This document shows positions 53,069 to 62,324 of a stretch of DNA of 64,000 nucleotides, in pieces. Position 1 is the first letter of the stretch. Every line of letters begins with the position of its first letter. The stretch is from Pseudomonas sp. LBUM920 (GTDB taxonomy: Bacteria > Pseudomonadota > Gammaproteobacteria > Pseudomonadales > Pseudomonadaceae). The stretch lies in the NCBI RefSeq assembly GCF_003852315.1, contig NZ_CP027762.1, forward strand, positions 6,181,501 through 6,245,500, given 5' to 3'. The notes under the pieces are model-generated. The model was not told the DNA's origin, searched no databases, and saw nothing but the letters and a program-made list of their open reading frames with translations. Made by a program: the position numbers and the translations under genes.

Positions 53069-54248
53069 CAGGGCGTGTGCCCAGGCCCATGGCCTGACGG
53101 GCGAACCAGCGTTTGGCGGGCGGCAACAAATCCAGGCCCAGCAGGCCCATGTTACGGCCCAGTGCCACTAACGGTTGCGCGCTGCCAAACAGTCGGGTCA
53201 CTTGATCGGAAAAACCTACGGTCAGTTGCTGGTCCTGGCGCTGGCGCTCGCGATAGCGTTGCAAGGTTGCCAGGTCGCCGGGCACTGCCGGCCCGGCCAG
53301 CAAGGCCTCGGCCAAGGCGTTCGCGTCGCGCAGGGACAAGTTGAAACCCTGCCCGGCAATCGGGTGCAGGCTGTGGGCGGCATTACCGAGGATCGCCAGG
53401 TGCGAGCGCACTTGTTCTTCGGCCTCCACCAGCGTCAGCGGGTACAAATGGCGGGCGCCAACTTGTTTCAGCGTGCCCAGGCGGTAGCCGAACACGCCCT
53501 GCAATTCACTCAGGAAACTGCGCTCATCGAGGTTGGCCAGGCGCTGGGCATCCATGCCGATGCGCGTCCATACCAGCGCGCAACGGTTGTCCGGCAGCGG
53601 CAGCAAGGCCATTGGGCCTTCGTCGGTAAAGCGCTCGAACGCCTCGCCATTGTGCGCCTCGCTTGGAGTGATGTTGGCGATCAGCGCGCTCTGGTTGTAG
53701 GGCCGGGTTTTCACGCCGATGCCCAATTGCTCGCGCAAACCGGAGCGGCCGCCATCGGCCAATACCGCAAGGTCGCATTCGAGCACGGTTTCGTCGTTGA
53801 GCGTCAGGCGATACCCGTCGGGCAGTGGCTCCATGCGGGTGACTTCCGCCGGGCAGCGCCAACTGACCACTTGTTTGTCCAAACCTTGCCACAGGCACTG
53901 GCCAAGCCAGGCGTTTTCCACCACGTAGCCGAGGGCCGGCACGCCCTCCTCCATGGCAGACAAGCGCGCGGTGGAGAAACGGCCACGGTCCGACACGTGA
54001 ATCTGTTTGATCGGCTCGGCGCGGCGGGAGATGTCCTGCCACACACCCAAGCGCTGATAAATCTGCCGGGCGCCGTAGGACAACGCCGAAGAACGCGCGT
54101 CGTAGCTCGGTTGGTAACTGTCGCCTGGCGCGAACGGTTCGATCAGCACGATTTTCCAACCCCGTGCCTTGGCACCCGCCTGCAAGGCCAACGCCAGGCT
54201 GGCGCCTACCAGTCCGCCGCCGATGATGGCCAGGTTGACCCGGCTCAT
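53061..54248 (-). CDS. ubiH: 2-octaprenyl-6-methoxyphenol hydroxylase UbiH
   Basis: A 395-residue FAD monooxygenase. LAIIGGGLVGASLALALQAG (FAD), LAVLADGGRSGLREQLG (DG motif), and LGNAAHSLHPIAGQGFNLSLRDA are in order. It hydroxylates the ubiquinone ring. It begins inside the pepP stop (ATGA), the arrangement conserved in gamma-proteobacteria. Confidence 0.93.
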   Translation of the reverse strand: MSRVNLAIIGGGLVGASLALALQAGAKARGWKIVLIEPFAPGDSYQPSYDARSSALSYGARQIYQRLGVWQDISRRAEPIKQIHVSDRGRFSTARLSAMEEGVPALGYVVENAWLGQCLWQGLDKQVVSWRCPAEVTRMEPLPDGYRLTLNDETVLECDLAVLADGGRSGLREQLGIGVKTRPYNQSALIANITPSEAHNGEAFERFTDEGPMALLPLPDNRCALVWTRIGMDAQRLANLDERSFLSELQGVFGYRLGTLKQVGARHLYPLTLVEAEEQVRSHLAILGNAAHSLHPIAGQGFNLSLRDANALAEALLAGPAVPGDLATLQRYRERQRQDQQLTVGFSDQVTRLFGSAQPLVALGRNMGLLGLDLLPPAKRWFARQAMGLGTRPDA

Positions 54249-55567
54249 CGGGCAGCCGCCATCAGCGCTTCGATGTCAGCGACGGTCTTGGGCACGCCGC
54301 CGGTCAGAATTTCACAGCCTTGCTTGGTCACTACCACGTCGTCCTCGATGCGTACGCCAATGCCACGCCATTTCTTCGCCACGTTCTGGTTGTCCGGCGA
54401 AATATAGATGCCGGGTTCCACGGTCAACGCCATGCCGACTTCCAGCACCCGCCATTCGCCGCCCACCTTGTATTCGCCCACATCATGCACGTCCATGCCC
54501 AGCCAATGGCCGGCGCGGTGCATATAAAAAGCGCGGTAGGCTTCGCTGGCGATCAACTCGTCGACATCGCCTTGCAGCAGTCCCAGCTTTACCAGCCCGG
54601 CGGTGATGACGCGCACCGTCGCCTCATGGGCCTGGTTCCAATGTTTGTTCGGCGCGATCTCGGCAAAGGCGGCTTCCTGGGAGGCCAGCACAATCTCGTA
54701 GATCGCCTTTTGCTCGGGCGAAAACCTGCCGTTGACCGGCCAGGTGCGGGTGATGTCGCTGGCGTAGCAGTCGATCTCGCAACCGGCGTCGATCAGCACC
54801 AGGTCGCCGTCCTTGAGCACGGCGTCATTCTGCTGGTAATGCAGGATGCAGCTGTTACGCCCGGCAGCGACGATGGAGCCATAGGCCGGCATCTTCGCGC
54901 CGCCCTTGCGGAATTCGTAATCCAGCTCGGCTTCGAGGCTGAACTCATATAACCCGGCGCGGCTGGCCTGCATCGCCTTGACGTGCGCCGCGCAGGAAAT
55001 TCGCGCGGCCTCGCGCATCACCTTCACTTCTGCCGCCGATTTATACAGGCGCATGTCGTGAAGCAGGTGATCCAGGGCAACAAACTCGTTCGGTGGCTGG
55101 GCGCCCAGGTGCGCTTTAGAGCGGATCACGTTGATCCATTCCATCACGTGCCGGTCGAATTCGGCGTTGCTGCCCATGGCCGAATACACCCGGTCACGGC
55201 CTTCGATCAGGCCGGGCAGGATGTCGTCGATATCGGTGATGGGAAACGCGTCGTCGGCGCCAAAGTCACGGATCGCGCCTTCGGTGCCAGCGCGCAGGCC
55301 GTCCCACAATTCGCGCTCGGCATTGCGCTCGCGGCAGAACAGCACGTACTCGCCGTGCTGGCGACCAGGCATCAGCACGATCACCGCTTCCGGTTCAGGG
55401 AAGCCGCTCAGGTATTGAAAGTCGCTGTCCTGGCGGTAAACATGCTCGACATCACGGTTGCGGATCGCCACGGCGGCGGCCGGCAGAATTGCGATGCTGT
55501 TGGGTTCCATCTGCGCCATGAGCGCCTTGCGGCGACGGGTGTATTCCGCTTTCGGGATATGGATCAT
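54245..55567 (-). CDS. pepP: Xaa-Pro aminopeptidase PepP
   Basis: A 440-residue metallopeptidase of the pita-bread fold. The metal ligands occur in order: LIDAGCEIDCYASDITRTWP, HRAGHWLGMDVHD, LTVEPGIYI, and GVRIEDDVVVT. It removes the N-terminal residue before proline. An N-terminal creatinase-like domain (about 1-170) precedes. It lies 20 bases after the ygfB-like gene and starts the ubi-linked operon with it. Confidence 0.95.
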   Translation of the reverse strand: MIHIPKAEYTRRRKALMAQMEPNSIAILPAAAVAIRNRDVEHVYRQDSDFQYLSGFPEPEAVIVLMPGRQHGEYVLFCRERNAERELWDGLRAGTEGAIRDFGADDAFPITDIDDILPGLIEGRDRVYSAMGSNAEFDRHVMEWINVIRSKAHLGAQPPNEFVALDHLLHDMRLYKSAAEVKVMREAARISCAAHVKAMQASRAGLYEFSLEAELDYEFRKGGAKMPAYGSIVAAGRNSCILHYQQNDAVLKDGDLVLIDAGCEIDCYASDITRTWPVNGRFSPEQKAIYEIVLASQEAAFAEIAPNKHWNQAHEATVRVITAGLVKLGLLQGDVDELIASEAYRAFYMHRAGHWLGMDVHDVGEYKVGGEWRVLEVGMALTVEPGIYISPDNQNVAKKWRGIGVRIEDDVVVTKQGCEILTGGVPKTVADIEALMAAAR

Positions 55568-55587
55568 GGGCAGATGGGCTTCCTTTC

Positions 55588-56145
55588 TTAGTGCAGCGAC
55601 GGCTTGGGTGCGGCTGGCTCAGCGGCCTTTTTGGTCTCGGTGAACAGCAGCAGTGGCGCGACGCGCAGGTATTCCATGACTTCCATGTAATCGCCTTCGC
55701 CGTCTTCGGACTCTTCCAGGGCGTCTTGCACCTGGGAAATAGCCGCCAGGTCCTGCAGCACTTCCTTGGCGTCGGTGCTCAGCTCCAGGCCGCCGGCGTT
55801 CACGCCGAAACCGTGGAGGAAACCCTGGCACCATTGGCCCAGCGCAGCAGCGCGCTCGGTCAGCGGCGCGTCGTCGGTCGGCAGCAGCAGGACCACGGTG
55901 ACGTCATCACCGGTCAGCTCGCCTTTGACCATCTCTTGCAGGCCGATCAGCGCGTTACGCACGTTCTCGGTCGGCTCGGTTTCCAGCAGCTCGGCCACAT
56001 CAGCCAGCCAATTGTCGGCATCAAAGCCAACACCGGTGCAGCTGCGGCCCAACAACACGCCGTGCAGTTCGGCAGGCGAGCAAGGATGACCGCTGGTGCT
56101 CAGCAGTTTGGAAAAAGCGTCGTACGGGGAGTTCTGAATAGGCAT
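55588..56145 (-). CDS. YgfB/UPF0149-family protein
   Basis: A 185-residue acidic helical protein. SPAELHGVLLGRSCTG and QGFLHGFGVNAGG are typical UPF0149/YecA-like motifs. Function is not well defined; the conserved position ahead of pepP is seen across gamma-proteobacteria. First gene of the minus-strand operon, divergent from the TIGR02449 gene. Confidence 0.92.
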   Translation of the reverse strand: MPIQNSPYDAFSKLLSTSGHPCSPAELHGVLLGRSCTGVGFDADNWLADVAELLETEPTENVRNALIGLQEMVKGELTGDDVTVVLLLPTDDAPLTERAAALGQWCQGFLHGFGVNAGGLELSTDAKEVLQDLAAISQVQDALEESEDGEGDYMEVMEYLRVAPLLLFTETKKAAEPAAPKPSLH

Positions 56146-56283
56146 GGTGAGCTAGGCGCCAGACGGCGCAATGTCTAGAATGAAGCGCTGTATCCTAGCA
56201 CCGGCAGACGTACCAAGACTATCGAGGGCGTCAGATCGTTTATCCTGCAGTTGCCATTCATCAGACAAATCCAGTGGAACCCA

Positions 56284-56493
56284 ATGGAAGACACCGACCT
56301 GCAAGCGCTGATGGCCAGACTCGAATTGCTAATTGATCGGGTCGAGCAACTTAAGAGTCAAAACGGACTCCTATTAGCTCAGGAAAAGACCTGGCGCGAG
56401 GAACGCGCTCACCTCATTGAAAAAAACGAAATCGCCCGGCGTAAGGTCGAATCGATGATTTCGCGCCTGAAGGCCCTGGAGCAAGACTCATGA
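56284..56493 (+). CDS. small coiled-coil protein of the TIGR02449 type
   Basis: A 69-residue coiled-coil protein (LQALMARLELLIDRVEQLKSQN...RRKVESMISRLKALEQDS). Position before zapA is conserved in Pseudomonas, suggesting a cell-division accessory. I use ATG 56284; a start 11 codons upstream is less likely. It overlaps zapA by four bases (ATGA). Confidence 0.88.
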   Translation: MEDTDLQALMARLELLIDRVEQLKSQNGLLLAQEKTWREERAHLIEKNEIARRKVESMISRLKALEQDS

Positions 56494-56807
56494 GTTCAAG
56501 CAATAGCGTTACCGTGCAGATCCTCGACAAAGAATATTCGATCATCTGCCCCCAGGAAGAACGCAGCAACCTGGTGAGTGCTGCCCGCTACCTGGATGGC
56601 AAGATGCGTGAAATCCGCAGCAGCGGCAAAGTCATCGGCGCCGATCGTATCGCCGTGATGGCCGCGCTGAACATTACCCACGATTTGCTGCATAAGCAGG
56701 AACGGCCTGACGTGCAGGCCAGTGGTTCGACGCGCGAGCAAGTGCGCGACCTGCTGGAACGGGTTGATCTGGTACTTTCTACCGATCCAGAGCCACCCAA
56801 GGGCTGA
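56490..56807 (+). CDS. zapA: cell division protein ZapA
   Basis: A 105-residue protein: VTVQILDKEYSIICPQEERSNLVSAARYLDGKM is the ZapA N-terminal domain, followed by a helical tail for tetramerisation. It binds and bundles FtsZ at the division site. Coupled to the coiled-coil gene and followed by 6S RNA. Confidence 0.95.
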   Translation: MSSSNSVTVQILDKEYSIICPQEERSNLVSAARYLDGKMREIRSSGKVIGADRIAVMAALNITHDLLHKQERPDVQASGSTREQVRDLLERVDLVLSTDPEPPKG

Positions 56808-56837
56808 TTGCCGAGTCTGTTTAAGGTATACTCGCCC

Positions 56838-57013
56838 CACTCCCTGGCGTGTTTGCCAGTCGGCGATGTCCCTGAGCCGATTCGCACTACCCTGGAAGTT
56901 GCACGTTGGGCTGGTGTGCATGTCCGCTAGACGGAAAGCCTTAAAGCCTACTGCATCTTCCACCTTGAACTTTCGGGTTCAAGGGCTAAGTCGACAGCGG
57001 CTCTGTCGGGGAG
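56838..57013 (+). ncRNA. ssrS: 6S RNA
   Basis: The 56838-57013 stretch between zapA and ygfA, starting CACTCCCTGGCGTG and ending TCTGTCGGGGAGCC, can close as a long rod with a large internal bulge, the 6S RNA form; the flanking order zapA-ssrS-ygfA is conserved. TATACT at 56827-56832 is a good -10. 6S RNA binds sigma-70 RNA polymerase holoenzyme. Ends are estimated by pairing. Confidence 0.88.
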
Positions 57014-57029
57014 CCTGAATTCCAAACTC

Positions 57030-57058
57030 AATGCCAGTCCTCGGACTGGCATTGTTTT
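57030..57058 (+). terminator. terminator after 6S RNA
   Basis: AATGCCAGTCC and GGACTGGCATT pair around TC, followed by GTTTT. It ends at the possible ATG 57059 of the next gene. Confidence 0.85.
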
Positions 57059-57073
57059 ATGAGCCGAAAAACC

Positions 57074-57703
57074 ATGACCGAACCTGCGCCGCTTTCCCGT
57101 CCGCAACTTCGACGCATGTTGCGCAAAGCCCGCCGCGAACTGACGCCGAGCGAGCAGCGCAAGGCCGCCCTTGGCCTGTATCGGCAACTGGCGCAGCACC
57201 CGCTGTTTCGCCGGGCTAAACATATTTCCTTATATCTACCGACGGACGGTGAAATCGATCCGCGCCTGCTGCTGCGCGCCGCTCAGCGCCGGGGCAAGGC
57301 CACCTACCTGCCAGTGCTCAGCGCCTGGCCGCGAACCAAGATGGTGTTCCAGCGGGTGCGGCCTGGGGACAAGTTGTCGCCCAACCGTTTTCGTATCCTG
57401 GAGCCGCGCGTGAATGCCAATCGCCAGCGCCCCGTCTGGGCACTCGACCTGGTGCTGCTGCCGCTGGTGGGGTTCGATGATGTGGGTGGGCGTCTGGGCA
57501 TGGGCGGTGGGTTTTACGACCGCAGCCTGGCCTACCTCGCCAGGCGCCAGAGTTGGCGCACGCCCGCGCTGCTGGGGCTGGCCCATGAATGTCAGAAAGT
57601 CGAGCGCCTGGCGCAGGCAAGCTGGGATGTGCCGCTGGCAGGCACCGTCACGGATAAGCAGTGGTATGTCGCACAAACGTCGCTGGAACCAGCGACGCCT
57701 TGA
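57074..57703 (+). CDS. 5-formyltetrahydrofolate cyclo-ligase (YgfA)
   Basis: A 209-residue ATP-dependent enzyme converting 5-formyl-THF to 5,10-methenyl-THF. The GRLGMGGGFYDR motif and the DLVLLPLVGFD strand are diagnostic. ATG 57074 is chosen because the alternative ATG 57059 sits in the terminator's T tract; neither has a strong ribosome-binding site. In E. coli the gene also follows ssrS, and 6S RNA may be made from the same transcript. Confidence 0.92.
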   Translation: MTEPAPLSRPQLRRMLRKARRELTPSEQRKAALGLYRQLAQHPLFRRAKHISLYLPTDGEIDPRLLLRAAQRRGKATYLPVLSAWPRTKMVFQRVRPGDKLSPNRFRILEPRVNANRQRPVWALDLVLLPLVGFDDVGGRLGMGGGFYDRSLAYLARRQSWRTPALLGLAHECQKVERLAQASWDVPLAGTVTDKQWYVAQTSLEPATP

Positions 57704-57709
57704 AGGGTG

Positions 57710-57859
57710 TTAACGCTTGAACGGTTGTGGCTGCTGCTGAGCCAGTTCAACCGGCGCATCGGTCTTGTTCGACCACAAGCTCTGGGCATACCCGGTGGTC
57801 ACGACGCCCAGACCAAACAAAATAACCAAAATCCATAGTAAATCCGGTTTACGTTGCAT
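57710..57859 (-). CDS. 49-residue single-pass membrane protein
   Basis: A small open frame preceded by a strong GGGGGG ribosome-binding sequence six bases before ATG. The product starts MQRKPDLLWILVILFGLG, has one hydrophobic helix (residues about 7-24), then a polar, Gln/Pro-rich tail ending QPFKR. The hydrophobic helix and basic N-terminus fit a membrane-anchored small protein. I know no function. It is convergent with ygfA (7 bases apart), and divergent from the EVE gene. Confidence 0.72.
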   Translation of the reverse strand: MQRKPDLLWILVILFGLGVVTTGYAQSLWSNKTDAPVELAQQQPQPFKR

Positions 57860-58053
57860 CGATTGCCCCCCTTCAGGCACCTCGTACACGATGACAACAA
57901 CGTTCCAAAGTAGTCCGTTGCAGCTGCGTCAAGCTTAAAAGCGCGCATTCTGCGGTAACGTGAACCAACACGCAAACCTTGGCGCCAACCGACTGTCGGT
58001 TTGTCATGGGATTGCCCGACAACTTGCCCAATGCCTTTTTCAGGAGCCCAACA

Positions 58054-58503
58054 ATGGCCTACTGGCTGATGAAATCCGAGCCCGACGAACTCTCCATCAA
58101 GGGCCTGGAAACGCTCGGCGAAGCCCGCTGGGACGGCGTGCGCAATTACCAGGCACGCAATTTCCTGCGCGCCATGGCCGTCGGTGACGAGTTTTTCTTT
58201 TACCACTCCAGCTGCCCCGAGCCCGGCATTGCCGGCATCGGCAAGATCGTCGAAGCAGCCTACCCGGACCCGACAGCGCTGGAGCCGCAAAGCCACTATT
58301 TCGACGCCAAGGCCAGCCCGCAGAAAAATCCGTGGAGTGCAATCAACGTCGCCCACGTCGAAACCTTCGCAAAGGTGCTGGGCCTGGGCTATCTGAAACA
58401 ACAAAGCGCCCTCGCCGAGTTGCCCTTGGTGCAAAAAGGCAGCCGACTGTCGGTGATGCCGGTGACCGCCGAGCAGTGGGCGGCGGTGCTGGCGCTGCGC
58501 TGA
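58054..58503 (+). CDS. EVE-domain protein
   Basis: A 149-residue protein made of a PUA-like EVE domain: AYWLMKSEPDELSIKGLE, WDGVRNYQARNFLRAMAVGDEFFFYHSS, and GIAGIGKIVEAAYPDPTA. The fold binds modified nucleotides in eukaryotic THYN1-type proteins; bacterial roles are not clear. CAGGAG precedes ATG 58054; longer readings enter promoter DNA. Confidence 0.93.
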   Translation: MAYWLMKSEPDELSIKGLETLGEARWDGVRNYQARNFLRAMAVGDEFFFYHSSCPEPGIAGIGKIVEAAYPDPTALEPQSHYFDAKASPQKNPWSAINVAHVETFAKVLGLGYLKQQSALAELPLVQKGSRLSVMPVTAEQWAAVLALR

Positions 58504-58644
58504 AAGGGCAGAACCCTGCGGTCACACTTCTGGCGCATGCATCTGCGTGCCAAGCGGGTTAGGCTTGCGCTTCATTTGACCGGTATCAACGGCCGCTCCG
58601 GCGCTATCGGTCAAACTAGGATGCTAATGCCGCAGGATGCAGCC

Positions 58645-59610
58645 ATGTCTACGAACCATCATATGTCGCGCCTTTTCGCCATCGCCCTGATCGTCCTGTT
58701 ACTGGGCGCAGGTGGCTTCGGTTACTGGCGATCGACCCAGGACCGCCTGCCCGAAGGCTTGAGCATGGGCAATGGCCGCCTGGAGTCCACCGAAGTACAG
58801 ATCGCCGCCAAGATCCCAGGGCGCCTGGCCGAAGTGCGCGTGGATGAAGGCGACAAAGTGCTCAAGGGCCAATTGCTCGCGCGCATGGACACCCGCACCC
58901 TCGAAGCCCAGCGCGCCCAGGCCGAAGCCGAAGTGCTGCGCGCCAGGGAAAACTTCGCCGCCGCCCAAGCCAACGTGCAGTTGCGCCAAAGCGAGCAACT
59001 GCTGGCCAATCAGGAACTCAAGCGCACCCAGGAGTTGTACAAGCGCGGCTTCGCCAGCAGCCAGTTGATTGACCAACAACAAGCACGCCAGAACACCGGT
59101 AATGCCGCGGTGATCGCCGCGCAAGCCCAGGTCAACTCGGTGAAGGCTGCCATCGGCGCCGCACAGGCCCAGGTTGCGCAGCTCACCAGCGAAATCGACG
59201 AAAGCAGCCTGCGCGCGCCCATCGACGGCATTATCCAATTGCGCCTGGCCGAGCCAGGTGAAGTGCTCGGCGCGGGCGGTCGCGTGTTGCTGCTGATCGA
59301 TCCGAATGACCAGTACATGAACCTCTACCTGCCTGCCTCTGTCACCGGTCGCCTGACCGTCGGCAGTGACGCGCGCATTCTGCTCGACGCCCTGCCCCAA
59401 CAACCGCTGCCGGCGAAAATCAGCTTTGTCGCGGCTAAATCGCAGTTCACGCCCAAGGAAGTGGAAACCCGCGACGAACGCCAGAAGCTGGTGTTTCGCG
59501 TCAAACTGCGCCTGACCCAACCCAGTGCCGTACCGCAAGCCAAACCGGGCATGCCCGGCGCCGGCTACGTGCGCACGGCGGATATCGACTGGCCGGCCAA
59601 CCTGCAATGA
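58645..59610 (+). CDS. HlyD-type periplasmic adaptor of an ABC exporter
   Basis: A 321-residue membrane-fusion protein: N-terminal transmembrane helix (about 7-25), a split lipoyl domain (EVQIAAKIPGRLAEVRVDEGDKVLKGQLLARMD), a long coiled-coil with LEAQRAQAEAEVLRARENFAAAQANV, and a C-terminal barrel. ATG 58645 follows AGGA; an earlier ATG at 58537 adds non-homologous residues. It overlaps the next gene by four bases and acts with it to span the periplasm. Confidence 0.9.
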   Translation: MSTNHHMSRLFAIALIVLLLGAGGFGYWRSTQDRLPEGLSMGNGRLESTEVQIAAKIPGRLAEVRVDEGDKVLKGQLLARMDTRTLEAQRAQAEAEVLRARENFAAAQANVQLRQSEQLLANQELKRTQELYKRGFASSQLIDQQQARQNTGNAAVIAAQAQVNSVKAAIGAAQAQVAQLTSEIDESSLRAPIDGIIQLRLAEPGEVLGAGGRVLLLIDPNDQYMNLYLPASVTGRLTVGSDARILLDALPQQPLPAKISFVAAKSQFTPKEVETRDERQKLVFRVKLRLTQPSAVPQAKPGMPGAGYVRTADIDWPANLQ

Positions 59611-62324
59611 CCGGCCTGGCGCTGCACGCCACGGGCATCAACCATCGCTACGGCAAGCAACAGGCACTGGTCGACATTGCCTTCAGCCTGCCCGCCGGCA
59701 CGCGCTGCGGGTTGATCGGTCCGGACGGCGCGGGCAAATCGAGCTTGCTGGGGTTGATCGCCGGGGTTAAAAAACTTCAAGACGGGCAGCTCGAAGTGCT
59801 CGGCGGCTCCATCGAGGATCGCCGCCACCGCAACAGCCTGTACCCGCGTATTGCCTTCATGCCCCAAGGCCTGGGTGGCAACCTGTATCCGGAATTGTCC
59901 ATCAGCGAGAACATCCGCTTCTTCGCCACACTGTTCGGCCTGTCGAAAGGCGATTGCGAACAGCGCATGCACAACCTGCTGCTGGCCACCGACCTTGCAC
60001 GCTTCGCCGAGCGCCCGGCCGGCAAGTTGTCCGGCGGCATGAAACAGAAACTCGGCCTGTGCTGTGCACTGATCCACGACCCGGACCTGTTGATCCTCGA
60101 CGAGCCCACCACCGGCGTCGACCCGCTGTCGCGCCGACGCTTTTGGGAACTGGTCGAAAGCGTGCGCAGCGAGCGCCCGCAACTGACGCTGCTGGTGGCT
60201 ACGGCCTACATGGAAGAAGCCGAGCAGTTCGAACATTGCCTGATGCTCGACCGCGGCAAACTCATCGCCGATGGCCTGAGCCGCGAACTGGCAGCCGCGA
60301 CACCCAGCGGCAAACTCGATGAAGCCTTTACCCATTTCCAGGGCGACAGCGCCCACAACAATCAGCCGTTGGTGATCCCGCCGCGCGAAAGCGGCAACAC
60401 CGATATCGCCATCGAAGCCCACGACCTGACCCTGCGCTTTGGTGATTTCACGGCGGTAAACAAGGTCAGCTTCGCGATTGGTCGCGGTGAGATTTTCGGC
60501 TTTCTCGGCTCCAACGGCTGCGGCAAGACCACCACCATGAAAGTCCTCACCGGCCTGATGCCGGCCACCGAGGGCAGTGCCACGCTGCTCGGCAACCCGG
60601 TGAATGCCAAGGACCTGGCGACCCGCAAGCGCGTTGGGTTCATGTCGCAAAGTTTCTCGCTGTACGGCGAACTCAGCGTGCGCCAGAACCTGGTGTTGCA
60701 CGCGCAGCTGTTCGATTTGCCCAAGGCCGACAGCGGCCCGCGTATCGATGAGTTGATTCAGCGCTTCGACCTCGGCGAGGTGGCCGAGCAGCCTTCCGGC
60801 GAATTGCCCCTTGGCCTGCGCCAGCGCTTGTCATTGGCCGTGGCGGTGCTGCATCGCCCGGAAGTGCTGATCCTCGATGAGCCCACCTCGGGCGTCGACC
60901 CGGCGGCGCGGGATGACTTCTGGCGACTGCTGATCGAGCTGTCCCGCGAACAAGGCGTGACGATCTTCCTGTCCACCCATTTCATGAACGAAGCCCAGCG
61001 CTGCGACCGCATCTCTCTGATGCACGCGGGTAAAGTGCTGGCATGTGACACACCCGACGCCCTGCAACAGCAATTTCACGGTGACACCCTGGAAGCCGCG
61101 TTCGTCACCTGTCTGGAGCAAGCTCAAGGCGCTCCCGAACCCGCAGCACCCAGCAGCACCGTCAGCGAAACCAGTGCGCCGCCCGTGAGCAAACGTGGTT
61201 TCAGTCTTTCTCGGCTGTTGGCCGTGGCCAGCCGCGAAGGCAAAGAGCTGCTGCGCGACAAAGTTCGCATGGCCTTTGCCCTGCTCGGGGCGATGTTCAT
61301 GATGGTGATCTTCGGCTACGGCATTTCCCTGGACGTGGAAAACCTCGCCTTCGCCGTCTATGACCAGGACCAGACCCCACAAAGCCGCGCCTACCTGGAA
61401 GCCTTCCGCAGCTCGCGCTATTTCGCCGAACAGGCGCCCATTCGCGATGCCAACGAACTGCATCGGCGCCTGCAACGTTCGGAAATCAAACTCGCCCTGG
61501 AAATCCCGCCCGGCTTTGGCCGTGACCTCTACGCCGGCCGCCAACCCACCGTGGCGGCGTGGATTGACGGCGGCATGCCGTTTCGCGCGGAAACCAGCCG
61601 TAATTACGTGGAAGCGGTACACCAAGGCAACCTCCAGCAACTGGCCGACCTGAGCAGCCTGCCCCGCAGCACTCAAGCCGCCGCCAAGCTGGAAACGCGC
61701 TTTCGCTACAACCAGGACGTGGTCAGCGTGAATGCCATTGGCCCCGGCGTGATGGCGCTGATCCTGGCGTTTATCCCGGCGATGCTCACCGCGCTGGGCA
61801 TCGTGCGCGAAAAAGAGCTGGGCTCGATCACCAACTTCTATGCCACGCCCCTGACCCGCCTGGAATTTCTGCTGGGCAAGCAGGCGCCGTACCTGGCCGT
61901 TAGCCTGGTCAACCTGGCGTTGCTGGTGGCCATGAACCGTTGGTTGTTCGGCGTGCCGTTCAAGGGCAGCGGCCTGGCGCTGGCATTTGGCGGCCTGTTG
62001 TATGTGTTGGCCACCACCAGCATGGGCTTGCTGATTTCGGCGTTCACACGCACGCAGATCGCGGCAATCCTGGGCACGATGATCATCACCAGCCTGCCGA
62101 CCATCCAGTTCTCCGGGCTGATCGTGCCGCGCTCATCCCTGGAGGGCGCAGCCGCGCTGATGGGCATGCTGTTTCCGGCCGGGCACTTTCTGGATATCGC
62201 CGTGGGCACCTTCACCAAGGCCCTCGACCTGCGCCAGTTGTGGCCGCAATGCCTGGCGCTGTTCGGGTTTTTCGTCGGGTTCACCGGCCTGAGCCTGATC
62301 ATGCTCAAGAAGCAGGAGGCCTGA
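59607..62324 (+). CDS. fused double-ATPase ABC exporter with permease domain (RbbA/YhiH-like)
   Basis: A 905-residue protein with two ATPase domains and an ABC-2-type permease. ATPase 1: GPDGAGKSS, LSGGMKQKLGLCCAL, LILDEPTTGVD. ATPase 2: GSNGCGKTT, LPLGLRQRLSLAVAV (signature altered from LSGGQ), LILDEPTSGVD. The C-terminal region from about residue 545 has transmembrane helices and an extracytoplasmic domain between the first and second. The next gene supplies a partner permease; the HlyD gene precedes it. Substrate unknown. Confidence 0.9.
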   Translation: MTGLALHATGINHRYGKQQALVDIAFSLPAGTRCGLIGPDGAGKSSLLGLIAGVKKLQDGQLEVLGGSIEDRRHRNSLYPRIAFMPQGLGGNLYPELSISENIRFFATLFGLSKGDCEQRMHNLLLATDLARFAERPAGKLSGGMKQKLGLCCALIHDPDLLILDEPTTGVDPLSRRRFWELVESVRSERPQLTLLVATAYMEEAEQFEHCLMLDRGKLIADGLSRELAAATPSGKLDEAFTHFQGDSAHNNQPLVIPPRESGNTDIAIEAHDLTLRFGDFTAVNKVSFAIGRGEIFGFLGSNGCGKTTTMKVLTGLMPATEGSATLLGNPVNAKDLATRKRVGFMSQSFSLYGELSVRQNLVLHAQLFDLPKADSGPRIDELIQRFDLGEVAEQPSGELPLGLRQRLSLAVAVLHRPEVLILDEPTSGVDPAARDDFWRLLIELSREQGVTIFLSTHFMNEAQRCDRISLMHAGKVLACDTPDALQQQFHGDTLEAAFVTCLEQAQGAPEPAAPSSTVSETSAPPVSKRGFSLSRLLAVASREGKELLRDKVRMAFALLGAMFMMVIFGYGISLDVENLAFAVYDQDQTPQSRAYLEAFRSSRYFAEQAPIRDANELHRRLQRSEIKLALEIPPGFGRDLYAGRQPTVAAWIDGGMPFRAETSRNYVEAVHQGNLQQLADLSSLPRSTQAAAKLETRFRYNQDVVSVNAIGPGVMALILAFIPAMLTALGIVREKELGSITNFYATPLTRLEFLLGKQAPYLAVSLVNLALLVAMNRWLFGVPFKGSGLALAFGGLLYVLATTSMGLLISAFTRTQIAAILGTMIITSLPTIQFSGLIVPRSSLEGAAALMGMLFPAGHFLDIAVGTFTKALDLRQLWPQCLALFGFFVGFTGLSLIMLKKQEA

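Noticed and set aside
51161..53344. Very long plus-strand open frame (over 700 codons)
   Set aside because: It is antisense to ubiI, the DUF4442 gene and ubiH, all of which have clear motifs and operon coupling. Its protein is His/Gln/Arg-rich with no fold, as expected for a mirror of GC-rich coding DNA.
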